NCBI RefSeq assembly: GCF_003719305.1
Contig: NZ_RARC01000017.1
Span: 62,001-126,000, forward strand
DNA length: 64,000 nucleotides
Direction: 5' to 3'
DNA from: Mycolicibacterium stellerae
GTDB lineage: Bacteria; Actinomycetota; Actinomycetes; Mycobacteriales; Mycobacteriaceae
This document shows, one piece after another, positions 35,410-42,676 of this stretch. The notes beneath the pieces were generated by a model. It did not search any database. It was not told where the DNA came from and saw nothing but the letters and a program-made list of their open reading frames with translations. Positions within the stretch are counted from its first letter, which is position 1. The number at the start of each line of letters is the position of its first letter. A program made the position numbers and the translations under genes.

Positions 35410-36284
35410 AGGGCCCGCTGGCGTGGTGGAACAACCCGTGGCGGCCGCCGCGGTTCCTCATCGCCATCACCATCGGCTATCTGGTCTGGTCGCTGCTGCC
35501 GGTCCTCATCGCGGTGGCCTACTCATTCAACGACGGCAAGTCGCGCACGACGTGGCAAGGCTTTTCGTTCCGTTGGTACTGGGGCGATCAGACGCTGTCG
35601 GTGTGGCACAACGAGGCTTTGCACACCGCGCTGCTGCAGACGCTGAAGCTGGGCGTGATCGCGACGCTGATCACCGTTCCCCTCGGCACGTTGTTCGCCA
35701 TCGGGATCGACCGCTGGCGGGGCAGGTTGCCCGCGGGCGCCAACTTCCTGATGCTGTTGTCGTTCGTGTTGCCGGAGGTGCTGCTCGCCGTCGCGTTGCT
35801 GTTCGTGATCACCACCGTGGCCGTCCCGATCCAGCTCGGCACCACCGCGCAGGTGATCGGCCTTGTCACCTTCCAGGTGTCCTATCCTGCGGTGCTCGTG
35901 CGCGCCCGACTGGCCACCATCGGACCTCAATACGAAGAAGCCGCAATGGATCTGGGCGCGTCGCCGCTTGCCGCGCTGCGCCGGATCATCGTGCCGATGC
36001 TGGTGCCTGCGATCTTCGCGAGCACCGTGCTGGTGTTCGCCGATGTCATCGACGACTTCGTCCTTGTGCGGTACCTGTCCGGCGACGCCTCCACCGAGCC
36101 GGTGTCGGTCAAGATCTACAACACCGCCCGCGCCGCGCCGACACCGGCGCTCAACGCGCTTGCCAGCCTGTTGCTGTTCGCCGCGCTGGCCGCCGTCGTC
36201 GTCGGCTTCCTGGTGTACCGGCGCATGACACGCGGCGACAGCACCGCCGACAGCGGGATCGGCGGCTTCACCGGAGAGGCGTAA
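35406..36284 (+). CDS. Polyamine-type ABC permease 2 (PotC-like)
   Basis: 292 residues, six transmembrane helices. The EAA loop reads EEAAMDLGASPLAALRRI, with IVPMLVPAIFAS after it. The GTG start overlaps the previous gene by 4 bases. A C-terminal acidic tail is present. With the PotB-like and PotD-like proteins and the divergent ATPase it makes one complete importer. A stem-loop follows, overlapping the start of the iron-sulfur gene. Confidence 0.9.
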   Translation: MKGPLAWWNNPWRPPRFLIAITIGYLVWSLLPVLIAVAYSFNDGKSRTTWQGFSFRWYWGDQTLSVWHNEALHTALLQTLKLGVIATLITVPLGTLFAIGIDRWRGRLPAGANFLMLLSFVLPEVLLAVALLFVITTVAVPIQLGTTAQVIGLVTFQVSYPAVLVRARLATIGPQYEEAAMDLGASPLAALRRIIVPMLVPAIFASTVLVFADVIDDFVLVRYLSGDASTEPVSVKIYNTARAAPTPALNALASLLLFAALAAVVVGFLVYRRMTRGDSTADSGIGGFTGEA

Positions 36285-36290
36285 TAGCCA

Positions 36291-36322
36291 CTTCACAGGG
36301 TGGCTGCCTACCCTGGGTGAAG
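36291..36322 (+). promoter_or_regulatory. Stem-loop over the start of the iron-sulfur subunit gene
   Basis: CTTCACAGGGT and ACCCTGGGTGAAG form near-complementary arms (two bases bulged) around a short loop. The right arm contains GGTGAAG, the ribosome site, and ends on the GTG start at 36322. It could terminate the permease transcript or hide the start of the next gene. Its short distance from the permease stop allows either. Confidence 0.4.
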
Positions 36323-36894
36323 TGCCCGAGATCAACCGAAGAACATTCGTTGGTGCGTCCATCGCGGTCGGCGGGGTGGTCGCGACGCCGCCACTCGTGG
36401 CCGGTTGCGGCGAGGGTGAACACGACACCGGGCAGTCGTCGACCGTGCGGCTCCGTATCAACGGTGAAACCCGCGAGATCAGCGTCGACAACCGCACCTC
36501 GCTGTTGGACATGCTTCGTGAACGCGCGGGGCTGACCGGCACGAAGAAGGGTTGCGACCAGGGCGCATGCGGTGCGTGCACGATCCTGGTGAACGGTAGC
36601 CGGATCAATTCCTGCCTGACCCTTGCGGTGATGCACGACGGCGCGGAGATCACCACCATCGAGGGGCTGGCACGCAACGGTCGGCTGCACCCGCTGCAGC
36701 AGGCGTTCATCGACGAGGACGCGTTCCAGTGCGGGTACTGCACGTCGGGCCAGATCATGTCCGGCGTCGGGTGCATCATCGAAGGCCACACAGGCTCGCC
36801 TGCCGAGATCCGCGAACAGATGAGCGGCAACATCTGCCGGTGCGGCGCATACACCAACATCGTCACCGCGGTCGCCAACACGGCGCGGGCCTGA
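36322..36894 (+). CDS. Molybdenum hydroxylase [2Fe-2S] subunit (PaoA/YagT-like)
   Basis: 190 residues. A Tat signal (NRRTFVGASIAVGG) ends near a Cys. The plant-type [2Fe-2S] domain has CDQGACGACTILV and a later Cys in RINSC; the second, helical [2Fe-2S] domain has CGYCTSGQIMSG and NICRCGAY. This is the PaoA subunit of periplasmic aldehyde oxidoreductase, which hands electrons from the molybdenum site to the outside acceptor. The GTG start is inferred from the Tat leader. The next two genes are its FAD and molybdenum subunits. Confidence 0.9.
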   Translation: MPEINRRTFVGASIAVGGVVATPPLVAGCGEGEHDTGQSSTVRLRINGETREISVDNRTSLLDMLRERAGLTGTKKGCDQGACGACTILVNGSRINSCLTLAVMHDGAEITTIEGLARNGRLHPLQQAFIDEDAFQCGYCTSGQIMSGVGCIIEGHTGSPAEIREQMSGNICRCGAYTNIVTAVANTARA

Positions 36895-36902
36895 AAGCGC
36901 GC

Positions 36903-37880
36903 GTGTACCCGTTCCGGTTCACCAAGGCGTCCGATGAGGCATCGGCACTGCGCGCGGGCGCATCCGGCGCCCGCTACATCGCGGGCGGCACCACGCTGGT
37001 CGACCTGATGCGCGAGACGGTGGAGCGGCCCGACGCGGTGGTCGATATCAACGCGCTGCCCTACCGCGATATCGATCTCAAACCGGCACGGCTGCGCATC
37101 GGAGCGCTCGCACGCATGTCCGAGGTCGCCGCCCATCCCGGTGTCCGGCAACAGTTTCCGGTGATCGCCGAGGCGCTGGACCTGTCCGCGTCCGCCCAGC
37201 TGCGCAATATGGCGTCGATCGGCGGCAACCTCATGCAACGCCCCCGTTGCCTGTACTTCCGGGATGTGTCGGCATCGTGCAATCGGCGCAGTCCCGGCGC
37301 AGGATGCGCGGCGATCGAGGGACGCAACCGCACGCACGCGATCCTCGGCACCAGCGATGCCTGCGTGGCCACTCACCCATCGGACCTGGCCGTTGCGCTC
37401 GTTGCTCTGGACGCCCGGGTGATCACGCGAACCCGCGAGGGTGAGCGATCAACTCCGATCGCCGACTTCTTCCGTCAGCCGGGTGCCACCCCCGACAAGG
37501 AGCACAACCTGCATCCCGGCGCGTTGATCGCCGCGGTCGAGGTGACGGCACATCCCGAGTCCCGACGGTCCGGCTACCTGAAGGTTCGCGACCGAGAATC
37601 CTTTGAGTTCGCGATCGCCTCGGCAGCTGTGGCACTCGACATCACGGCGGGCACGGTCCAGACCGCACGCGTGGCCGCGGGCGGCGTCGGCACCGTGCCG
37701 TGGCGTCTGACCGCCGTCGAAAAGGCGCTCACCGGCAGACCCGCAACTCCCGAAACGTGGCGCGCGGCGGCCGCTAGAGCCGCCGACGGTGCAAAACCAC
37801 TGTCGGAGAACGGGTTCAAGGTGGAGCTGATCAAACGCACGGTGGCGCGGCAGCTCGTGACCGTGGCGGGTATGCCGTGA
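36903..37880 (+). CDS. Molybdenum hydroxylase FAD subunit (PaoB/YagS-like)
   Basis: 325 residues. FAD_binding_5 domain with YIAGGTTLVDLM and SAQLRNMASIGGNLMQR. The segment after it contains four spaced cysteines (RPRC, SASC, GAGC, DAC), matching the extra [4Fe-4S] cluster known in E. coli PaoB and absent from xanthine dehydrogenase FAD subunits. The GTG at 36903 lies 8 bases after the previous stop. The frame opens upstream as a shadow. It overlaps the large subunit gene by 4 bases (GTGA). Confidence 0.88.
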   Translation: MYPFRFTKASDEASALRAGASGARYIAGGTTLVDLMRETVERPDAVVDINALPYRDIDLKPARLRIGALARMSEVAAHPGVRQQFPVIAEALDLSASAQLRNMASIGGNLMQRPRCLYFRDVSASCNRRSPGAGCAAIEGRNRTHAILGTSDACVATHPSDLAVALVALDARVITRTREGERSTPIADFFRQPGATPDKEHNLHPGALIAAVEVTAHPESRRSGYLKVRDRESFEFAIASAAVALDITAGTVQTARVAAGGVGTVPWRLTAVEKALTGRPATPETWRAAAARAADGAKPLSENGFKVELIKRTVARQLVTVAGMP

Positions 37881-40042
37881 CGAGGCCCCTGCCCGCGGCG
37901 CTCGTCACCGGCCGGCCCGTCACCCGGGTGGACGGCAGGCTGAAGGTCACCGGCCAAGCGCGATACGCGGCGGACAATCCCGCCGACGACATGGTGTACG
38001 CCGCGCTGGTGACCGCCACCGTCGCCCGCGGCGCCGTCGACAGGATCGACCCGGCGGCAGCGGTCCGGCATCCCGGCGTGTTGCGCGTGCTCACCGACTT
38101 CGGCGGGCTGACGCTGCCCTACGACATCCGGCAGGTGTCCTGCTTCGGGCAGCCCGTCGCCTTGGTGGTGGCGACCGACCTTGAGGCCGCCAACCACGGT
38201 GCCTCACTGGTCAATGTGCGGTACCGGGGTGCACCGCAGCTGACGAACATCGATGCGCCGCAGTCAGAACGGGTACCGGGCAAAAGAACGGAAGACTACG
38301 CCCGCGGCGACGCAGACGGGGCACTGCGCACCGCTGCGGTCGTCACAGATCTGCGCTACTCCATCGAGCGCAACAACCACAATCCGATGGAGATCCCGGC
38401 TACCGTCGCCCGCTGGGACGGCGACCGGCTCACCGTGTGGGACAAGGTGCAGAGCATCAGCTCGGCGCAGGAGGCGTACGCGGACGCATTGGGTGTTCCG
38501 GTTGACAGCGTTCGGGTCATCTCGCCGTTCGTCGGCGGGGCGTTCGGCAGTGCGGGCACGACGTGGCCGCATCAGCTGCTGGCGGCCTTCGCGGCGCGGC
38601 AGATTCGCAGGCCGGTGAAACTGATGCTCACCCGAAGGCAGTACTACAGCGGCGTCGGGTTCCGACCGACCAGCAGGCAGCGGATGGCAATCGGCGCAGA
38701 GCCCGATGGACGCATCGGCTCCATCGTGCACGAGGCGCACACCGAAACCTCGCGCTATGACCCCTATGAGGACAACCTGATGACCGGTGCCAGGTTCGTC
38801 TACCGCGCACCGAACATGCGGTCGACGTATCGCCTTGTGCCGCTGGACATCAACCCGCCCACCTATATGCGCGGCCCGGGTGCGACGACGGGCGCGTTCG
38901 CGCTCGAGTGCGCGATGGACGACCTCGCCCACCGGCTGGCGATGGACCCCATCGAGCTGCGATTGCGCAATGAACCCACGCGCGACTTCTCAGAAGACCT
39001 GCCGTTCTCCACCCGCAGGCTCACCGACTGCCTTCGCGAGGGCGCTGCGACGTTCGGCTGGTCGAGGCGAAACCCCACGCCGCGATCGGTGCGCGACGGC
39101 GACGAACTGGTTGGTATCGGCGTCGCCGCCGCGGCTTATCACACCAGCCGCAGCGAGTGCGCCGCGATCGCACGCATCAACGCCGACGGCATCGCCGAGG
39201 TGCAGAGCGGGACAAGCGACATGGGGCCAGGGACCTACACCTCGATGACGCAGGTGGCGGCCGACGCCCTCGGCCTGCCAATCGCCAAGGTGCGCTTCTC
39301 GTTGGGCGACAGCAACTTTCCGAAGGCGCCGTCGCACTCGGGCTCACGGACCATGGCAAGTGTCGGCTCGGCGGTCCTGACGGCTGCCGATATGCTCCGC
39401 GACCGCTTCATCCGGACCGCGGTCGTCGACCCCGGCTCGCCGCTGAACGGCACAAGGCCGGGCCAGGTCTCGGTCGCAGACGGACGGATGTTTGTGACCT
39501 CACAGCCCGCGCGCGGTGAGACTTACCAGGACCTGCTGCGCCGCCGGGGTTGGAAAACCCTTGACACACAAAAGACCTGGACACCCGATGACGCAGATCA
39601 GCGCTTCTCGATGTCCGCGTACGGAGCGGTGTTCGCCGAGGTCGCCGTGGACGAACTGCTAGGCACCGTTCGCATCCGGCGCGTCTACGCGTGCTACGAC
39701 GCCGGCCGAATCATCAATCCGAAACTGGCGCACAGCCAGGCGATCGGCGGCATGGTCGGCGGGATAAGCATGGCGCTGCTCGAGGGCACCCACCTGGATT
39801 ACCGGGACGGGCGGATCGTCAACGCGAACATGTCCGACTACCTGGTGCCGGTCAACGCCGACATACCCGCCCTCGATGCAGCGTTTCTGCCCGCCGAGGA
39901 CAAGATCGCCGACCCCCTCGGCGTCAAGGGTCTCGGCGAGCTGGTGATCGTCGGAGTCCCCGCGGCGATCGCCAACGGCGTGTTCAACGCAACGGGGAAA
40001 CGCGTCACCGACCTGCCGATCACGCTGGAGAAACTTCTCTGA
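37877..40042 (+). CDS. Molybdenum hydroxylase large subunit (PaoC/YagR-like)
   Basis: 721 residues with the aldehyde-oxidase small domain followed by the molybdopterin domains. Seen motifs: GRLKVTGQARYAAD, VGGAFGSAGTTWPHQ, YMRGPGATTGAFALE, and the C-terminal catalytic GVKGLGELV, whose Glu is the base that activates the Mo-bound oxygen. It lacks xanthine dehydrogenase-specific features and is the expected length for PaoC. The complex would oxidise aromatic or other aldehydes to acids. No molybdopterin cytosine dinucleotide chaperone (PaoD) is adjacent. Confidence 0.9.
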   Translation: MTRPLPAALVTGRPVTRVDGRLKVTGQARYAADNPADDMVYAALVTATVARGAVDRIDPAAAVRHPGVLRVLTDFGGLTLPYDIRQVSCFGQPVALVVATDLEAANHGASLVNVRYRGAPQLTNIDAPQSERVPGKRTEDYARGDADGALRTAAVVTDLRYSIERNNHNPMEIPATVARWDGDRLTVWDKVQSISSAQEAYADALGVPVDSVRVISPFVGGAFGSAGTTWPHQLLAAFAARQIRRPVKLMLTRRQYYSGVGFRPTSRQRMAIGAEPDGRIGSIVHEAHTETSRYDPYEDNLMTGARFVYRAPNMRSTYRLVPLDINPPTYMRGPGATTGAFALECAMDDLAHRLAMDPIELRLRNEPTRDFSEDLPFSTRRLTDCLREGAATFGWSRRNPTPRSVRDGDELVGIGVAAAAYHTSRSECAAIARINADGIAEVQSGTSDMGPGTYTSMTQVAADALGLPIAKVRFSLGDSNFPKAPSHSGSRTMASVGSAVLTAADMLRDRFIRTAVVDPGSPLNGTRPGQVSVADGRMFVTSQPARGETYQDLLRRRGWKTLDTQKTWTPDDADQRFSMSAYGAVFAEVAVDELLGTVRIRRVYACYDAGRIINPKLAHSQAIGGMVGGISMALLEGTHLDYRDGRIVNANMSDYLVPVNADIPALDAAFLPAEDKIADPLGVKGLGELVIVGVPAAIANGVFNATGKRVTDLPITLEKLL

Positions 40043-40075
40043 CCACCCAGTCCCGGTAGACCGGTAGGGGTCTCG

Positions 40076-40087
40076 CAGACTAGTCTG
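40076..40087. promoter_or_regulatory. 12-bp palindrome overlapping a probable leaderless promoter
   Basis: CAGACTAGTCTG is fully self-complementary. Within it, TAGTCT (40081-40086) is placed as a -10 element 6 bases ahead of the ATG at 40093, with no ribosome site, so the transcript probably begins at the start codon and the palindrome would be an operator on the -10. Confidence 0.5.
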
Positions 40088-40092
40088 ACTGT

Positions 40093-41250
40093 ATGTTCAA
40101 ACAGCATCCTCCGGCTCCTCTCCCCGCCGACGGCGTCGCCGCGGCAATGGCCCCGTTCGGCCAGTCCCGGATGCTGCCGCGCGAAGCCTATGTCGACCCC
40201 GCCGTCTTCGCCTGGGAGCAGCAGCACATCTTCTCCGGATGGACCTGCGTCGGCCACGCATCCGATCTGGCCGCGGTCGGCGCCCAGAAGGCCGTCGGCA
40301 CCGGCGCCAACGCGGTACTGCTTGTCCGCGGCGAAGACACCGTCCGCGCGTTCGCCAACACCTGCCGCCACCGCGGCCACGAACTGTTGGCCTGTAACGC
40401 GACCACAAGGGGACGCAGCATCGTTTGTCCGTACCACTCCTGGTCGTATCGGCTGGACGGCAGCCTGCGCAACGCGCCGCACTTCTCGAAAGTCGAGGGT
40501 TTCCAACCCGACGAGTTCGGGCTGGCCGAGCTGCGGCTGGTGAACTGGCACGGCTGGCTGTTCGTCGACCCAAGCGGCGAGGACGCTGACTTCGCTGAGC
40601 ACGTCGCGGGGTGGGAGGACGTCGTCGCCCCCTATCGGCCGGAGGACCTCGTTGTCGTGGACCGGCATTCCTACGAGCTGGAGACCAACTGGAAGGTCAT
40701 CGCCGAGAACTATCAGGAGTGCTACCACTGCTCGACGATCCACCCCGAGCTGTCCCGGATCAGCCCACCCACCAGCGGCGAGAACCTGGCCACGGCTGGC
40801 TCCTGGATGGGCGGCTGGATGTCGATCATCGAAGGCGCCGAAACGATGTCGCTGACCGGGGCCAGCGGCGGTGTCGCGATCAAGGGGCTCTCCGAGCACG
40901 AGCTACACACCGTGATGTACGTGGTGGGCTACCCCAACCTGCTGGTCAGCCTGCACCCCGACTACGTGATGACTCACCTCATGACGCCATTGGCTGTTGA
41001 CCGCACCCACGTCGAATGCGCATGGGCGTTCCCAACGGAGGCCGCCGAGAAGCCGGGCTTCGATCCGTCCTATGCGGTCGACTTCTGGGATCTGACCAAC
41101 CGTCAGGACTGGGCCGCGTGCGAGTCGGTGCAGCGCGGCCTGGCGTCGCAGCACGCGCGGCCAGGACCGCTCGCCCCCGACGAGGACGGCGTGTACCAGT
41201 TCGTCAGCCGGGTCGCTAAGGCGTATTCCGGCGGCGCTGCTCGCGGCTAG
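40093..41250 (+). CDS. Rieske non-haem iron oxygenase alpha subunit (GbcA/CntA-like)
   Basis: 385 residues. The Rieske domain has CRHRGHELLAC (C91, H93) and IVCPYHSW (C112, H115), holding the [2Fe-2S] cluster. The catalytic domain holds the mononuclear iron, with NYQECYHCSTIHPEL giving H212 and H217 and a C-terminal Asp expected later. Sequence style (TSGENLATAGSWMGG) matches the betaine/carnitine-type oxygenases. These enzymes demethylate or cleave quaternary amines and need a separate ferredoxin-NAD(P)H reductase, which is not adjacent. The ATG is supported by a leaderless -10. The 3' end overlaps the convergent peptidase by 35 bases. Confidence 0.9.
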   Translation: MFKQHPPAPLPADGVAAAMAPFGQSRMLPREAYVDPAVFAWEQQHIFSGWTCVGHASDLAAVGAQKAVGTGANAVLLVRGEDTVRAFANTCRHRGHELLACNATTRGRSIVCPYHSWSYRLDGSLRNAPHFSKVEGFQPDEFGLAELRLVNWHGWLFVDPSGEDADFAEHVAGWEDVVAPYRPEDLVVVDRHSYELETNWKVIAENYQECYHCSTIHPELSRISPPTSGENLATAGSWMGGWMSIIEGAETMSLTGASGGVAIKGLSEHELHTVMYVVGYPNLLVSLHPDYVMTHLMTPLAVDRTHVECAWAFPTEAAEKPGFDPSYAVDFWDLTNRQDWAACESVQRGLASQHARPGPLAPDEDGVYQFVSRVAKAYSGGAARG

Positions 41251-42676
41251 GCACCCCGTTGACGCCGTCGATCGACGTGGCGTAAGTACCGACGGCGAAG
41301 GCCACACCGGGACCGGTCACAGCGAGCGCATCGCGGTCGACGTTGTCGACCGTGTCGCCTGGGAGGTGGTAGTTGCGGTCGAACGCCACCCCTGCGATAC
41401 CGCCCCACAGCCGCGCCTGCACCTCCGTTTTCCGCTGCGCCGCACCGGTTGTCATGCCACCGATCGGGACGCCTGCGTCCAGGAACGGGCTGTAGTCGCT
41501 GGCCTTGCCAAGCGGCATGTCGGCGGGCCGGATCCCGGCCAGGTTCAAATAGCCGGCCAGCGTGCGTTCGATGCCTGCCGAGCCTGCGGGCACGGTATCG
41601 GCCGCGACGGCTGGGTTCGGTTGGCCGGACTGGTCACCGTCGTAGGTGAAGAATCCCGCGTTGGGCGAACCAAGCATGTCGAAGTTGAGGTAAAGGGCGA
41701 TGTCGTTGAGGTGGTCGCGGTCCAGGCTCGAGACATACTTCGTCGACCCGTCCAGCACGGCCTCCTGGGCACCCCAGAAACCGAACCGCACGGCGTTGGC
41801 GATCTGCGGCCGCGACCCCAGCGCCGCAGCGGTTTCCAGCAGCGCCGCAACCCCGGTTCCGTTGTCGTTGATGCCGGGACTTCTTGCGACGGTGTCCAGA
41901 TGCGCACCCGCCATCACCACGTTCTCCTGGTCGCCGGTCTTGGTCTGGGCTACCACGCTTTTTGACTTCACCATGGCAGCCTTGGCGTCGAGCGTGAGCA
42001 GTACGGCTGCATCGGTGCGGCGCAGCGCGGCGTCGGCGTCGGCGTCGATCACCCCGACCGGCACCTTGAGCGCCCGGTAGTAGCCCGGTGTGAACAAGCC
42101 TCTCGGGCTACCGGATGCACCGGGGTTGCTGACGACGAGAAGCCCGAGCGCACCCTCTGCGACAGCGACATTCTGCTTGTCGACGATCGAGCATCCCGTG
42201 TCGTCGACCACGGCGATGGCGTTCGTCATGCGCTTCGTGCCGTAATCGGCTGCAGCGCAACCCGCGGGTTTCTGCGGACGCTGGGTGGGCGCCCTCAACC
42301 CCCCTGCCCGGGTCGGCGTCAGCAGCGACGCCTGGTCGACGGCGTAGTCGCGGCCCGATGCCGTCAGCGTCGGCCTACCGGGCGACGCCACCCCGAGCCG
42401 TTCGAATTCCGGCGTTTCAACGTCGAAACCCTTGTCCCGCAGCGTCTGTGCGACGTAGTCGACGCTGGCGTCGTAGCCGGATGTGCCGTCCGCGCGGGAC
42501 CGGTTGTTGGCGTCGGCGATCTCCTCGAGCTTGCGCAGGTGGACGTACATGCCGTCGACGCCGACCCGATCCGCCAGATCGCGCGCGAGGTCGACTGCCG
42601 GTTGCGGCGCCGACGAACAGCCGCCGAGCAGCAGGGCGACCACGACTGCCGCGCCGACTAACAGCCGCGCCTTCAC
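41216..42676 (-). CDS. M28-family peptidase lipoprotein, likely catalytic Glu to Gln
   Basis: 486 residues from GTG 42676. Lipobox LLGGCSS near residue 20, then a protease-associated (PA)-type insert and the M28 zinc domain. Zinc ligands remain: GAHLDTV (His), NDNGTG (Asp), NFDMLGS (Asp), a Glu in WGAQEAVL, and NYHLPGDTVDNVD (His). In M28 peptidases the sequence is WGAEE, where the first Glu is the catalytic base; here it is Gln (codon CAG at 41765-41767). The enzyme may be inactive or altered. It overlaps its paralogue by 4 bases. I recall LpqL as the M. tuberculosis counterpart. Confidence 0.85.
   Translation of the reverse strand: MKARLLVGAAVVVALLLGGCSSAPQPAVDLARDLADRVGVDGMYVHLRKLEEIADANNRSRADGTSGYDASVDYVAQTLRDKGFDVETPEFERLGVASPGRPTLTASGRDYAVDQASLLTPTRAGGLRAPTQRPQKPAGCAAADYGTKRMTNAIAVVDDTGCSIVDKQNVAVAEGALGLLVVSNPGASGSPRGLFTPGYYRALKVPVGVIDADADAALRRTDAAVLLTLDAKAAMVKSKSVVAQTKTGDQENVVMAGAHLDTVARSPGINDNGTGVAALLETAAALGSRPQIANAVRFGFWGAQEAVLDGSTKYVSSLDRDHLNDIALYLNFDMLGSPNAGFFTYDGDQSGQPNPAVAADTVPAGSAGIERTLAGYLNLAGIRPADMPLGKASDYSPFLDAGVPIGGMTTGAAQRKTEVQARLWGGIAGVAFDRNYHLPGDTVDNVDRDALAVTGPGVAFAVGTYATSIDGVNGVPSREQRRRNTP

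Noticed and set aside
35523-37376. A 617-codon open frame on the minus strand across the permease and iron-sulfur genes
   Set aside because: It lies opposite three clear genes with strong motifs (PotC-like, PaoA, PaoB). Its translation is Arg/Gly/His-rich with no family signature.
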